DNA of 64,000 bases. It comes from Mesorhizobium sp. (GTDB lineage Bacteria > Pseudomonadota > Alphaproteobacteria > Rhizobiales > Rhizobiaceae). Location of the stretch: contig NZ_JAEULZ010000037.1 of NCBI RefSeq assembly GCF_016793485.1, forward strand, positions 1-64,000. The letters run 5' to 3'. Position numbers and translations under genes: made by a program. The notes beneath the pieces were generated by a model that ran no database searches, was not told the origin of the DNA, and saw only the letters and a program-made list of their open reading frames with translations. Positions within the stretch are counted from its first letter, which is position 1, and every line of letters begins with the position of its first letter. Shown here piece by piece: positions 53,517 through 63,141 of the stretch.

Positions 53517-53567
53517 CTAACGTGTTGCGCCTTGTAAACCACCGGTAACATCCAGACAGGTCGTCAT
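53517..53567 (-). other. Upstream in-frame mini-ORF of GH144 gene
   Basis: GGAGGAGACGGCA precedes ATG 53567; sixteen codons (MTTCLDVTGGLQGATR) end at TAG, and the next codon is the ATG of the glucanase frame, in the same frame. Either a short leader peptide or the original start cut off by one nonsense mutation. Confidence 0.45.
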
Positions 53568-53875
53568 TGCCGTCTCCTCCTTCCCCAAGCGGCGACTCAA
53601 GGTTGGGCGCTCGCAATCTAGGCGCTATTTCACCGAACGGAGGGTGACCCCGGTCCCGGTCCCATACTGCAATCTTATGCGACTTTCGCAGCACGTAGCA
53701 TCAACATAGCTAGCAATTGGGTTTGCTCGAAGGTTGGTCTGCCTGTCAAAATAGCTGCCATCTCACCGCCAGAGTCGGCGATAATTTCCTACCACCTTCG
53801 TCTTCCTAGAGCCTTCGTCGCGGTGTTAGAGGCGCTTCTCGAAAGCATGCCGACAATACTGGCTAATGAACCAGG
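53568..53875. other. Intergenic stretch before coiA-like gene
   Basis: No gene seen. Holds the promoter region of the glucanase on its left. The right end abuts the 3' end of the CoiA-like gene. Imperfect GGTCCC/GGTCCC repeats near 53652-53665. Confidence 0.35.
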
Positions 53876-55753
53876 TCAATGCGTTTGCGCAATCCATCGC
53901 AAGACGCCGAGCGCTGCTCGAAAGGTGCGTTCGTCTCTGCAATAGATCAGCGGCGGGCGCCCATCGAGCTTGCCATCTACCGATTGTCTGACGATCCGCG
54001 CGGCACTATCGCCAAAGAGTTTCCTGGCCTCGTCGTCCAGCTTTGATCGCCACTCTGTGGCGACGTGTTCGGACCGGCGGACCTGCGCAAACTTTCTCAG
54101 AATCTCTTCAGCCGCGCCAAGGTCAGAGTAGCTTCTCTCAGCTAGGTCGAGCGGAAGGATGCCTCCGTGATCGGCAAGCGGGGTACGGAAGAAATCGGCG
54201 CGATCCATTTCATCCAGGGCCTGTTCCGCGAGCCTGATCAGCAATTGCCGACGACCGTCTGCTTCTTCCGCCGCACGTTTTGCTTTGGCCCTCGCCTCGT
54301 TCTCAGCCCATAAGGATATCGCTTCGCGGATGGCGCGCTCCGCGGGCAGTCCGTGAAAATTGGGTGGCGGTGCGCTGCTTCGCAGGTCCAGGACTTCGAT
54401 GAGCCTTACCAGGTCGCTGTCGATCGAGGAATCAGTTTCGAATGTCTCCTTGCGCGGTCTTCCGCTCTCCGGTTCGATTATCTGCCACCAGGAATCAACC
54501 GTCATCGATGCGCGATCTTCGTCTGGAATCCGTTCCAGGATGCGGGAGACTAAGCTCGAAATATTGTTCACTCTCTCGTTCTTCTTTTGCTCGGTCACCT
54601 CCCAATCGCGCCAGCGATCTGCCAGGCTGGTCTTTAGAGCGAATGAGAGATGCTGTTGTTCGGTCAGACCCGCCGTAGTCATGGCCTGAAGAAATCGATG
54701 AACCGCTTCCCAAGGCGTAAGGAACTCGCGGTCGAGATGGCGCATTGCATCGGCAAGGTCCTTTTTCAATTTCACGAAGTCACCGTGGACATATCCCTCG
54801 TCAAGAAGGCGGGTGACGATATGGTCTGTCGCGAGGAAGCGTTGATGATAGAGTCTCGGCCGCAATATCGTCGCAAGGACAACCGATCGCCAGGTTTCGG
54901 AGCGGCCCGTGAAGCAGCCCGTCCCCCCGATCTGTATTCCTAGATGTTCGCGCAATCCCAGTGCGCGAAGCGCAGTAAGATCCTTGATACGCAGCTTCTG
55001 CTCGCTGGCACTCCGGCGAGTCCGGCCATAAGCCTCGATCTTGCGTCTCGCACTTGATGCCAGCCGTTTGGCAGCGGCATCAGCGTCCTGTCGTTCGCGC
55101 AGCCGTAGGTCCTCGACCGCTCTCTCGATTTTCGCGTTGAACAGCCAGATTCGTGGCGCGGTCGATATGACGGCTCGTCGCACATCTCCGGGTGGCGTGT
55201 TTCGGGGCACAGAGGACATGTCGATCTCGACGGCGGCCGTTCCCAGTCGCTTCAGGCGAGAAATCTTCTCTTCTCCGCAGGCGTGGGTCACCGCGATCTC
55301 GACGAAGATTTCGAGATCTTCACCCTGGAGGCGAAGGTCTGGAATCACTTCGACATGGTCGCGGAACTCCAACGTTGCGCGATCGAAAACGACCTCGCGC
55401 TCCTCGGCAATCAGCTGTTCGTAGCTGCCGTGCGCGGCAAACTCGCGAGGAATCGTAATCCGCAATTCGTCCCGGATGATCTCCTTGCAGAGCAGATGAA
55501 GCGCGGTCTCCGGGCCGCCGCCGCAAGCAGGGCCGTGATGAGCGAAGTGCGCCGCTTTGAGATCATCCTTGAGGTTCGCGACCAGAGCGGCCTTGCAATG
55601 CGGGCAAATCAAACCGCAGGCAAGGCCCCGACGCGCCTCCGAAATGTGGAAAAGCTTCCCGATTTCGGTATCCCAGCCGTAGACGAGCCGCGCGCTGTCG
55701 TTGCCGAATTGGCCGCGGATTTCGGGGTCGTTGTGGCCCTGATGAATCGACAT
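53876..55753 (-). CDS. CoiA-like nuclease
   Basis: A 625-residue protein. The N-terminus matches the CoiA family: zinc-ribbon CPHC (Cys50-Cys53), HFAH (69-72), ETALHLLCKEII (82-93), then the PD-(D/E)XK nuclease core with PDLRL (Asp139) and VEIAVTHACGEEK (Glu152). CoiA was named for competence, but CoiA-like nucleases also occur in defence islands. The remaining ~450 residues are long helices rich in Arg/Glu with no recognised domain. It is transcribed away from the kinase-helicase operon; the 334 bases between them hold both promoters. Confidence 0.75.
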   Translation of the reverse strand: MSIHQGHNDPEIRGQFGNDSARLVYGWDTEIGKLFHISEARRGLACGLICPHCKAALVANLKDDLKAAHFAHHGPACGGGPETALHLLCKEIIRDELRITIPREFAAHGSYEQLIAEEREVVFDRATLEFRDHVEVIPDLRLQGEDLEIFVEIAVTHACGEEKISRLKRLGTAAVEIDMSSVPRNTPPGDVRRAVISTAPRIWLFNAKIERAVEDLRLRERQDADAAAKRLASSARRKIEAYGRTRRSASEQKLRIKDLTALRALGLREHLGIQIGGTGCFTGRSETWRSVVLATILRPRLYHQRFLATDHIVTRLLDEGYVHGDFVKLKKDLADAMRHLDREFLTPWEAVHRFLQAMTTAGLTEQQHLSFALKTSLADRWRDWEVTEQKKNERVNNISSLVSRILERIPDEDRASMTVDSWWQIIEPESGRPRKETFETDSSIDSDLVRLIEVLDLRSSAPPPNFHGLPAERAIREAISLWAENEARAKAKRAAEEADGRRQLLIRLAEQALDEMDRADFFRTPLADHGGILPLDLAERSYSDLGAAEEILRKFAQVRRSEHVATEWRSKLDDEARKLFGDSAARIVRQSVDGKLDGRPPLIYCRDERTFRAALGVLRWIAQTH

Positions 55754-56087
55754 TGACGTATGGTACTCGCCAACATGGGATGACTGCTAGGCTTTGACGG
55801 GCAGCCACACCGTCAGCCGCCTGGGCGCGATGGCGTATCAAGCAAGCCAGGATTGGCGGCACTACTCTGCGGCATCGCGGAAGATGCATCTCCTCCGGTG
55901 TAGATTGTCGCGGTGTTTGATCTTCCGTTCGGCCTCGCTCGTTGTCTCAGTTCCTTCCGCTGAGCCGCAGGACAAACTTGACCCCCACTGATATACAACT
56001 TCGCGTATCTTTGAGTCGCATCATCATCGACAGATTCGCCAACTCGATGTGACCTAAGGTGCGGAATGATGAGGGAGCTTTTGGGTC
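55754..56087. other. Divergent promoter region of defence locus
   Basis: A region between a leftward CoiA-like gene and the rightward helicase operon. No gene is supported. GAGGGAG at 56071-56077 is the ribosome binding site for TTG 56088. No clear operator repeat was found by eye. Confidence 0.45.
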
Positions 56088-59000
56088 TTGGGGGAAAAGC
56101 CGCGGCGCAGAGTGAAAAGTGGGTTTCTTTCAACCTACACCGTTGACGATACCTATCTGCTGAAGCCTGACCGCGCACGCGGTCGGCCTGGTATATTGCG
56201 GGGGCGGAGTCCCTCCGCAAATGATATACTTGTGAAATTCTGGCCTAGGCAGAAAGGGCAGGACGATCAGGATTTGGAGTTGATCTGGCGAAGCGAGGTA
56301 CGCCAGCTTCAACGTCTTGCAGCATTGCCGCGTGCCGACGATCTCTTTGTCCGTATGGTTGGCAGCGGCAAGGACAACGACGGCTTCTACCTCGTTCTCG
56401 ATCCTGGACTGGGAAGTCCCCTGGAATTGTTCCTCGCCGCCAGTCGAAAGCATGAACTCTTGGGACAGGTTCGCCAGCCCCGGGCGCGCCGCATCATGTG
56501 GGGCAACGTGCGGCGGTTGGTCGAGGCGCTCGAACTGCTGCATTCCCAAGGGGCAATCCACCGCAATCTCGACCTCTGGGCTGTCATCACATCACTCGGC
56601 GACGAGCCCGACTTCCGGATAACGGGTTTTGAGTGGTCGATGCGCATAGCGGCGGTTGATGCGACCGAAAGCAAGAAAATCAAAGCGCCTCGTGTCGATG
56701 ACTCTTATTCATTCGCGCGCGACTGGAGAGATCTGGCTCACCTCGCCAGCCTTGTGCTGGACATTCCCAATGCGCCGTTGGCTGATCTGCGGATCGTCCC
56801 GTCCCGCGTGGCGGAACATGTTTCGGCAACAGAGATCAGGCTTCTCCGATCGATGCTTGGTCTCGAACCGGTCGAGCGCCTCGACGGCGAATTCATACTC
56901 AAACGCATCGACGAGATTATTGATAGCATTTCGGCTGAAGCCGCAGGCCGGGACGCTCGACTATGCCTGTCCGTTCGCCTCGGGACGGGTACTCCCCTGT
57001 CGGAGGCGATTCGCCGCGCATCCGGGAACGAAATCGAGATCGCCGATGAAATCCAGCAAATCCGGTTCGTGCTCGACGATTTGGGACGCCACGGACAATT
57101 GGTTGCCATTCGAGACAGCAGTGCCTCGGAAGCGAGATTCGTCCTCGTGGGGAACCGGCTGACCTATAGACTGGCTCCCTACCGTCGGCCGGGGTCCACG
57201 GAAAGCGGCAATTGGGAATTCGCTTACTGCGAACGCGCCGATATCGATCCGCCTCATCCGGCAACGATTGTTGGCGACACCGCAATCGATAGTGATGCCC
57301 TCGACATCATTCGCAACGTCGATGCCACCCAATCTTTTCCTCGTCGCCGCGGCAAAGTCCAACGTTGGGAGGATTACACGCAGCGGACGGTTGCCGCGCT
57401 TGCTCGCAGGTCCGACCTGGAGCGAATGCACCAGTCCTTCGCACTGCTGCTGATCCTCGAGATGGCATATGCTGCCGCCGATATCTTTCCGGTGGAGATC
57501 ATCTCCAAGACCAACACGGGACGCTCCGATCAGCAGGCGATTCGGCTGGTGTCTCGCCACGATGCCGATAGGGCCAAGCTCTCGACGTCGCTCGGATTGG
57601 ATGCGCCCGCAGTCCGCTTGACCAAGATGCTCAACAACGAGGAGATGCGCGAAGACGGGGCATGGACCCTGACTGAACCCGGAATGTTGGGTGAGCGGTC
57701 GACGCCGACAACAAGCTGGCGTTTTGTGGAACTCGAGGACGTCAACGACATCGAGTGCATGAGATTCGAGGGAACATCGCTGCCCCAGCACAGGTCGACG
57801 GCTTATCTGGCGCCTGCTGAAATGATCGGAAGAATCGCGCAGTTCAAACGCCGTTTGAAAGCGCTCGGAGCCCTCCGCGAACACGGAGAACTCCTCCGGA
57901 TGCTCGTGGATCAAAGGTACCGTATCGAAGACAGTCACGATCCGTTGGACGAGACGTCAGCCGCATTTCAAGATCTGGACAGTTCGAAGCAGCAGGCGCT
58001 TCGGGAAATTCTCTCCGTCATTCCGCTCTTCCTCCTTCAGGGTCCGCCAGGCGTGGGAAAGACGTATCTGGTTGGCGATCTCGTAAGACGGCGGTTTGAC
58101 GACGAACCGATCACCAGAATTCTGCTTTCGGCGCAAAGCAATTCAGCGATCGACCATCTCATGAGCGAGGTGCAGACGACGTTTTCCGATGTCAGCTCCG
58201 AAAAGCGTCCTCTGATGGTCCGTGCGAGATCGGCCGATGATGATGAGGCGTCAGGCGAACTCGAAATTGATGTGCAGGCCGGGAAACTCTTGCAAGATTT
58301 GGCAAGCAGCGAGCTGGTCGAGGCAGCCGCACCGCACATGGTAGCACGAATCCGGTCCCTAGCCGAAATGCGTGCGAACGGAGGAGCCCGCCGCATTAGT
58401 TCAACGGGCGGGCGTCGCATGTCGGCTGAGTTGCGCGCTTTCGAAGGGATGATCCTGCGCGCGGCGAACCTTGTATTCGCGACGACGAACTCCGCTGCCG
58501 TCGAACGCCTAATCGAAGAACGCAGCTTGTTCGACTGGACGATCATCGAGGAGGCGGGAAAGGCAACAGGAGGAGAATTGCTGTCTCCCCTCCTTCTGTC
58601 TCATCGTCGTCTCATGATCGGCGACCACAAGCAGCTCCCACCCTTCGATCTCGACACGATCACGAAGCTGCTGTCATCCACCGAGAATGTCAAAAATGCC
58701 GTCTCGTTGGTCGATGATCTACTCTCCCGGTACCTGAAGGATCCTGGGATCGATGAGATCTTTCGTGAGATAGAGGATGAAGATGACGATTTCGGTCGGT
58801 CATGCGCGGACGCATTGGCCATCCTGACGCTGTTCGAGAATTTCGTGGAAAGAGAGTTCGCCCGTCAAAAGAAACGCGATCAGGGTCCTCGCATCGCACG
58901 GCGGCTTAACGAACAATACCGGATGCACCCGGCTATCGCCCAGATCGTTTCCCGTTGCTTCTATGACGGCGAGCTGAGGACAAATCCTAAGCAGGAAAAG

Positions 59001-59666
59001 AAGTTCTTGACCTCCCCAGCACCCGTTATATCCGCGGATGCAAACCGGCTTCCTGACACTCCGGTGGTTTTCATCGATATGCCTTACGTCCGTGAGGAGC
59101 GTCCAGGCGGGCGTGGCGGCGAGAAGCTTCCTCCATGGTCGAACCCGGACGAAGTGCACGCAACCATTCGCGCACTGGAGCTGGTGCGGTCGAGATCAGA
59201 TACCTACAAGCCTTCGCTGGCGGTGTTGTCTCCCTATTGGCAGCAGGTCAATCGAATCGGGAACGAGATCGCGAAGAGACGAGATGGTGCGCTTGGGCAT
59301 CTCAAGAATTTCGTTCCCGCCATCGGCGATCAGCAATTCTGCGGAACGGTCGACTCCTTCCAGGGAGGAGAAGCCGATGCGGTGATCGTTTCCTTGGTTC
59401 GCAACAATCACCACTCGACCCCTGCCAGGGCACTGGGTTTCCTTCGGGACAATCGTCGAATGAACGTGCTGCTGAGCCGAGCGAAATGGCGTCTGATTCT
59501 GATCGGCAGCCTCTCGTTCTACAGGAACATAGTGAAACTCGCCGAGAAGCTGCCCGATCAAGATATCGGTTTCCTAAGTGAATTTCTGAGGGTGCTGGAA
59601 GAAGAAGCCACGTCAAAACAGGCCGAAATCGTGTCTTGGACGACGCTGCGAGGAGGCGCGGCATGA
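56088..59666 (+). CDS. Kinase-like/SF1 helicase fusion, Mokosh MkoA-like
   Basis: A 1192-residue protein. Residues about 15-290 resemble a Ser/Thr kinase: K50 in ILVKFWP, Glu70, GAIHRNLDLWAVI (HRN instead of HRD) and ITGFEWS in place of DFG, so it is probably a pseudokinase. The C-terminal part is an Upf1-like SF1 helicase: GPPGVGKT (652-659), IIEEAGKA (819-826), GDHKQLPP, NEQYRMHP (941-948), VDSFQGGEADAVIVSLVR (from 1088) and RRMNVLLSRAKWRLILIG. This kinase plus COG1112-like helicase layout matches MkoA of type I Mokosh systems as I know them. TTG 56088 has GAGGGAG ten bases upstream; GTG 56112 is an alternative. Confidence 0.82.
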   Translation: MGEKPRRRVKSGFLSTYTVDDTYLLKPDRARGRPGILRGRSPSANDILVKFWPRQKGQDDQDLELIWRSEVRQLQRLAALPRADDLFVRMVGSGKDNDGFYLVLDPGLGSPLELFLAASRKHELLGQVRQPRARRIMWGNVRRLVEALELLHSQGAIHRNLDLWAVITSLGDEPDFRITGFEWSMRIAAVDATESKKIKAPRVDDSYSFARDWRDLAHLASLVLDIPNAPLADLRIVPSRVAEHVSATEIRLLRSMLGLEPVERLDGEFILKRIDEIIDSISAEAAGRDARLCLSVRLGTGTPLSEAIRRASGNEIEIADEIQQIRFVLDDLGRHGQLVAIRDSSASEARFVLVGNRLTYRLAPYRRPGSTESGNWEFAYCERADIDPPHPATIVGDTAIDSDALDIIRNVDATQSFPRRRGKVQRWEDYTQRTVAALARRSDLERMHQSFALLLILEMAYAAADIFPVEIISKTNTGRSDQQAIRLVSRHDADRAKLSTSLGLDAPAVRLTKMLNNEEMREDGAWTLTEPGMLGERSTPTTSWRFVELEDVNDIECMRFEGTSLPQHRSTAYLAPAEMIGRIAQFKRRLKALGALREHGELLRMLVDQRYRIEDSHDPLDETSAAFQDLDSSKQQALREILSVIPLFLLQGPPGVGKTYLVGDLVRRRFDDEPITRILLSAQSNSAIDHLMSEVQTTFSDVSSEKRPLMVRARSADDDEASGELEIDVQAGKLLQDLASSELVEAAAPHMVARIRSLAEMRANGGARRISSTGGRRMSAELRAFEGMILRAANLVFATTNSAAVERLIEERSLFDWTIIEEAGKATGGELLSPLLLSHRRLMIGDHKQLPPFDLDTITKLLSSTENVKNAVSLVDDLLSRYLKDPGIDEIFREIEDEDDDFGRSCADALAILTLFENFVEREFARQKKRDQGPRIARRLNEQYRMHPAIAQIVSRCFYDGELRTNPKQEKKFLTSPAPVISADANRLPDTPVVFIDMPYVREERPGGRGGEKLPPWSNPDEVHATIRALELVRSRSDTYKPSLAVLSPYWQQVNRIGNEIAKRRDGALGHLKNFVPAIGDQQFCGTVDSFQGGEADAVIVSLVRNNHHSTPARALGFLRDNRRMNVLLSRAKWRLILIGSLSFYRNIVKLAEKLPDQDIGFLSEFLRVLEEEATSKQAEIVSWTTLRGGAA

Positions 59667-61435
59667 GAACGGTTCATGTCGTTTTCCCGGTTCTGCGCGG
59701 GACCCGTCGCTTCATCATCGAGAAAGGCCGCAGGTGGAGCGTAATCGAGCATCTACTCCTAGATGCCATCTGCCACGAGCCGGCATCGGCCGTCGACCTG
59801 GCGATAAAGTCGAAGCTCCCGCGACGGGTCGTCGTTGAAGCCTTCATCCGTCTGATGCGAGCGGGCTGGGCAGAAATCGTGACGACGCCCAAAGGACCAA
59901 TGTTCAGGGCGACACATGCAGGGCTTGCGCGTGCCAAATATGATCAGCTTCCCGCCGCCACGATAACCGAGCCGAGATGGCGCGGGTTCGCTATCGAGCA
60001 AGTGACAGGGGGCGTGTTCCGAAGCCGCGAGTTGGACCTGCGCCACCATACTCGGCTGCCCGTTGCAACAGACGATCACCTCGTCGTGCAACTCCCCGGG
60101 TCGTCATTGCACTCGATGGGAGAGTTGGGGGAAGTATTCAGTGCGATCGAAGGCGAGGACGAACTGATCGTTGGCGTTGACAGTGGGGCTGAACGACTGA
60201 TCGAACGCCATGCCGTCGTCACCGTTCGAGATTCCGCGATCGAAGGCTTGCCTTCGCGAGCTTCGCATGCCCTTCGGTTCCTGATCCTGCAGAAGGCAAA
60301 AGAGGCTCTAGATGCGGCCAGGGCCGCAAGGACAGATCCCGGGAAGGCAGCCCTTTCGCCAGTCCTCGTTGACACCCCCGATCCGGCCGAACCGTCGAAC
60401 CAATATGACGGCCTCTATGACGCGGACGATCTGATCGTCGACGCCGATGCGCACGCGCAAGTGCTGGAGCGGGTGATCAAGGGCGCTTCGGAACGGCTGT
60501 TAATTCACTCGACATTCGTCTCGGACGCACGCGCCCAAGCGATTTTGCCAAGCCTTCTGCAGGCCGCCGGTCGTGGCGTGAAGATCGATGTTTTGTGGGG
60601 TCAGGACGATATCGGAACATCCACGAACTCGTCACGGTTTGCCGCTGGAAAGCTCCAAGCCGCCATTGCCGAGGCAGGCCGAACAGACCTTATTTCGATC
60701 CATCCGTTTTCCACCAACTCGCACGCCAAGATCATTGTCGCCGATAACCAGAAGGGCAACTGGTCGGCGTTGGTCGGTTCATGCAACTGGCTTGCTTCCG
60801 ATTTCAAGAGCTTCGAAGCATCGATGCGCCTGCGCGATCCCGCAATGGTAGGCGACTTGGTGCGCAAAGTTGCAGGCCTTTCCCAAGGCCGGCCGGGTGT
60901 CTGGAACGAGTTGGCGATTGAACTCACTGTCTTGGGTCGGCGCATCCGAGAACTCCCCAGACCGAGCGGGCGACGGGTACCTATGCGATTGTTATTCGGT
61001 GCAGAACATGCCGGTCTCGTCCTCGAGGCGCGGGACCGCGCGAGACAGCGCATTTTTGCCCTGAGCCATCGGATCGGCATTGCAGCGCAACCTGTTGCGC
61101 TGCTTCCAACGCTGTCTGCAGTGAAAGCCAACGGTGTCGATGCGACGTTCTACTACGGCCGCACGACGGGACCGCTTTCCGGTGTCGCCGGCGCCGATCT
61201 CGCGCGAGAGTTTGCCAGGGAGGGTTTGGCGATCCTTCCGGTACACAGGCCACGTCTACACGCGAAGGTGTTGGGATGGGACGACGACATAATCGCCGTC
61301 AGCAGCCTGAACTGGCTTTCGGCCGATCCTGCGGAATCAACGCCCTACCGCGAAATCGGTGTTCTTGTGGAGGCGCCGAAGATTGCTGACAATTTCATAC
61401 GCCGGTTTGAACTCGCGAAAGCAAGTCAGGAGTGA
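59663..61435 (+). CDS. Double-HKD PLD nuclease, Mokosh MkoB-like
   Basis: A 590-residue protein starting in the helicase stop codon (ATGA) with GAGGAGG upstream. The N-terminal 100 residues include a winged-helix-like part (SAVDLAIKSKLPRRVVVEAF, then LMRAGWAEIVTTP). Two phospholipase-D HKD motifs follow: NSHAKIIVAD (His354, Lys356) with GSCNWLASD, and RPRLHAKVLGWDDD (His533) with SSLNWLSAD. Both catalytic halves are intact, so it is likely an active nuclease. Paired with the kinase-helicase it matches the second component of type I Mokosh. Confidence 0.82.
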   Translation: MRTVHVVFPVLRGTRRFIIEKGRRWSVIEHLLLDAICHEPASAVDLAIKSKLPRRVVVEAFIRLMRAGWAEIVTTPKGPMFRATHAGLARAKYDQLPAATITEPRWRGFAIEQVTGGVFRSRELDLRHHTRLPVATDDHLVVQLPGSSLHSMGELGEVFSAIEGEDELIVGVDSGAERLIERHAVVTVRDSAIEGLPSRASHALRFLILQKAKEALDAARAARTDPGKAALSPVLVDTPDPAEPSNQYDGLYDADDLIVDADAHAQVLERVIKGASERLLIHSTFVSDARAQAILPSLLQAAGRGVKIDVLWGQDDIGTSTNSSRFAAGKLQAAIAEAGRTDLISIHPFSTNSHAKIIVADNQKGNWSALVGSCNWLASDFKSFEASMRLRDPAMVGDLVRKVAGLSQGRPGVWNELAIELTVLGRRIRELPRPSGRRVPMRLLFGAEHAGLVLEARDRARQRIFALSHRIGIAAQPVALLPTLSAVKANGVDATFYYGRTTGPLSGVAGADLAREFAREGLAILPVHRPRLHAKVLGWDDDIIAVSSLNWLSADPAESTPYREIGVLVEAPKIADNFIRRFELAKASQE

Positions 61436-63099
61436 GCAGCGCAAGAATGGAAACAATCAAGGCGGCAGAGAAAGCCCTCAAAGACGTATTTTGCGATCGC
61501 TATGTTTTTCGCATTCCCCCATATCAACGGCCATACTCGTGGACGCAGGAGCAGGCTGCAGACCTCCTCGACGATTTGATCTGGGCAGCGGGCGACGAAA
61601 AGCCGGCCGAGCAGCCGCCCTACTTCCTTGGCAGCATTGTCGTCATCAAGGATCCAAACTATCCCGAGGCGGATGTCGTCGACGGGCAGCAACGGCTCAC
61701 CACGCTGACGATCCTCATGAGCGTATTGCGCGAGTTCGCAACCACCGCCGATGGCAAGGCCAACATCGACATATTCCTTCGCCAAAAGGGCAACTCGCTG
61801 CTCGGGACCAAGGACGTCCCGCGCCTGACTGTCCGGCAGCGGGATGCTGAATTCTTCCGCAAATGCATCCAGGACGGCGATGAAGGCGGGATTCTTGAGG
61901 CTGCCGATACAGATGCGCGGCAGCGTATGATCACAACTAGGGACTATTTCCGCCGCACGCTTGGAGAGATGTCCGCGGTCGACAGGGATCGACTTCTCCC
62001 TTTTGCGGTACAACGTTGCTATCTCGTCGTTGTTGAGGCTTCAGACCAGTCGTCCGCCTACCGAATTTTTTCTGTTATGAACGATCGTGGCTTGGACCTG
62101 ACTGCCACTGACATTCTTAAGTCGGATATTATTGGCGCCATCGACACTGAGGATCAGCAAGAGGCCTACAACGCCAAATGGGAGGCACTCGAGGACGGTC
62201 TAGGACGCGAAGCATTCGGCGACCTCTTCGCACATCTGCGAATGATCCATCGCAAGCAGAAAATGCGGGGTTCTCTTGAACGGGAGTTCCGGGACTACGT
62301 GAACCCTGTCGAAAAGCCGCGAGAGTTCATCGACAGCGAGTTGCGCCCCAGTGCGGAAGCATTCGAGCGCATTCTGGAACCGGACCCCTCACAAACGAAG
62401 CGGTATCGCCTGCTCAAAGGCTTGCATCAACTGGACAACCAGGACTGGCAGCCACCGGCGATCAAGTTCATGGTCGAACATCACGCCAACGACGAGGAGA
62501 TTGTCCAATTCCTAAAGCGGCTCGATCGGCTCGCCTACTTTCTGTTCGCCAGTCGCGCAAACGTCAACGACCGCCTGACGCGCTACGCTGCCGTGTTGAC
62601 GGATATGGAAGAGGGAACCGCGCTTCAAGACGGCAAAGCCCTGGATCTCACGGACGCCGAGAAAATGGACTTCAAACTCACCCTCGGTGGAAACATCTAT
62701 CTCAACCAGCGAACAAGGCGCCCTATCCTGCTGCGGCTGGATGAGATGCTGTCGGATGGCACGGCCCACTATGACCATGCCCTGGTGACGATCGAACATG
62801 TTCTCCCGCAGAACCCAGCGGCGGACAGCGAGTGGCTGGCGCACTTTCCGACCCAGGAAATCCGCAACGAATGGGTCCACCGCCTCGCCAATCTGGTGCT
62901 GCTGTCGCGCTACAAGAATCCCGCAGCAAGCAACTATGATTTCACGTACAAGAAGGACACCTATTTCGCGCAAAGCGGCGATAGCGCCTACGTGCTGACA
63001 AGCCAAGTGCGCCAAGAGCTCGAATGGACTCCGGCGGTCCTAAAAGCACGGCAGGAGAAGCTTCTGGCCAGGATCAGCCATGTCTGGGAGCTCGGTTGA
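61432..63099 (+). CDS. DUF262-DUF1524 (GmrSD-like) protein
   Basis: A 555-residue protein starting GTG inside the PLD gene's stop (GTGA). The DUF262 part (GmrS-like) has RIPPYQRPYSWTQEQAADLL (about residues 27-46) and VVDGQQRLTTLTIL (from 82, the DGQQR motif). The C-terminal DUF1524 part (GmrD-like) has an HNH-type core IEHVLPQNP (454-462) and WVHRLANLVLLSRYKNPAAS. The two-part architecture is that of GmrSD type IV restriction enzymes, which cut modified (glucosylated) phage DNA. Coupling to a Mokosh-like pair is unusual. Confidence 0.82.
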   Translation: MSSARMETIKAAEKALKDVFCDRYVFRIPPYQRPYSWTQEQAADLLDDLIWAAGDEKPAEQPPYFLGSIVVIKDPNYPEADVVDGQQRLTTLTILMSVLREFATTADGKANIDIFLRQKGNSLLGTKDVPRLTVRQRDAEFFRKCIQDGDEGGILEAADTDARQRMITTRDYFRRTLGEMSAVDRDRLLPFAVQRCYLVVVEASDQSSAYRIFSVMNDRGLDLTATDILKSDIIGAIDTEDQQEAYNAKWEALEDGLGREAFGDLFAHLRMIHRKQKMRGSLEREFRDYVNPVEKPREFIDSELRPSAEAFERILEPDPSQTKRYRLLKGLHQLDNQDWQPPAIKFMVEHHANDEEIVQFLKRLDRLAYFLFASRANVNDRLTRYAAVLTDMEEGTALQDGKALDLTDAEKMDFKLTLGGNIYLNQRTRRPILLRLDEMLSDGTAHYDHALVTIEHVLPQNPAADSEWLAHFPTQEIRNEWVHRLANLVLLSRYKNPAASNYDFTYKKDTYFAQSGDSAYVLTSQVRQELEWTPAVLKARQEKLLARISHVWELG

Positions 63100-63141
63100 G
63101 TTCTGCTGAAAGGCATCAACACTGTTATGCGGAGATAAAGG

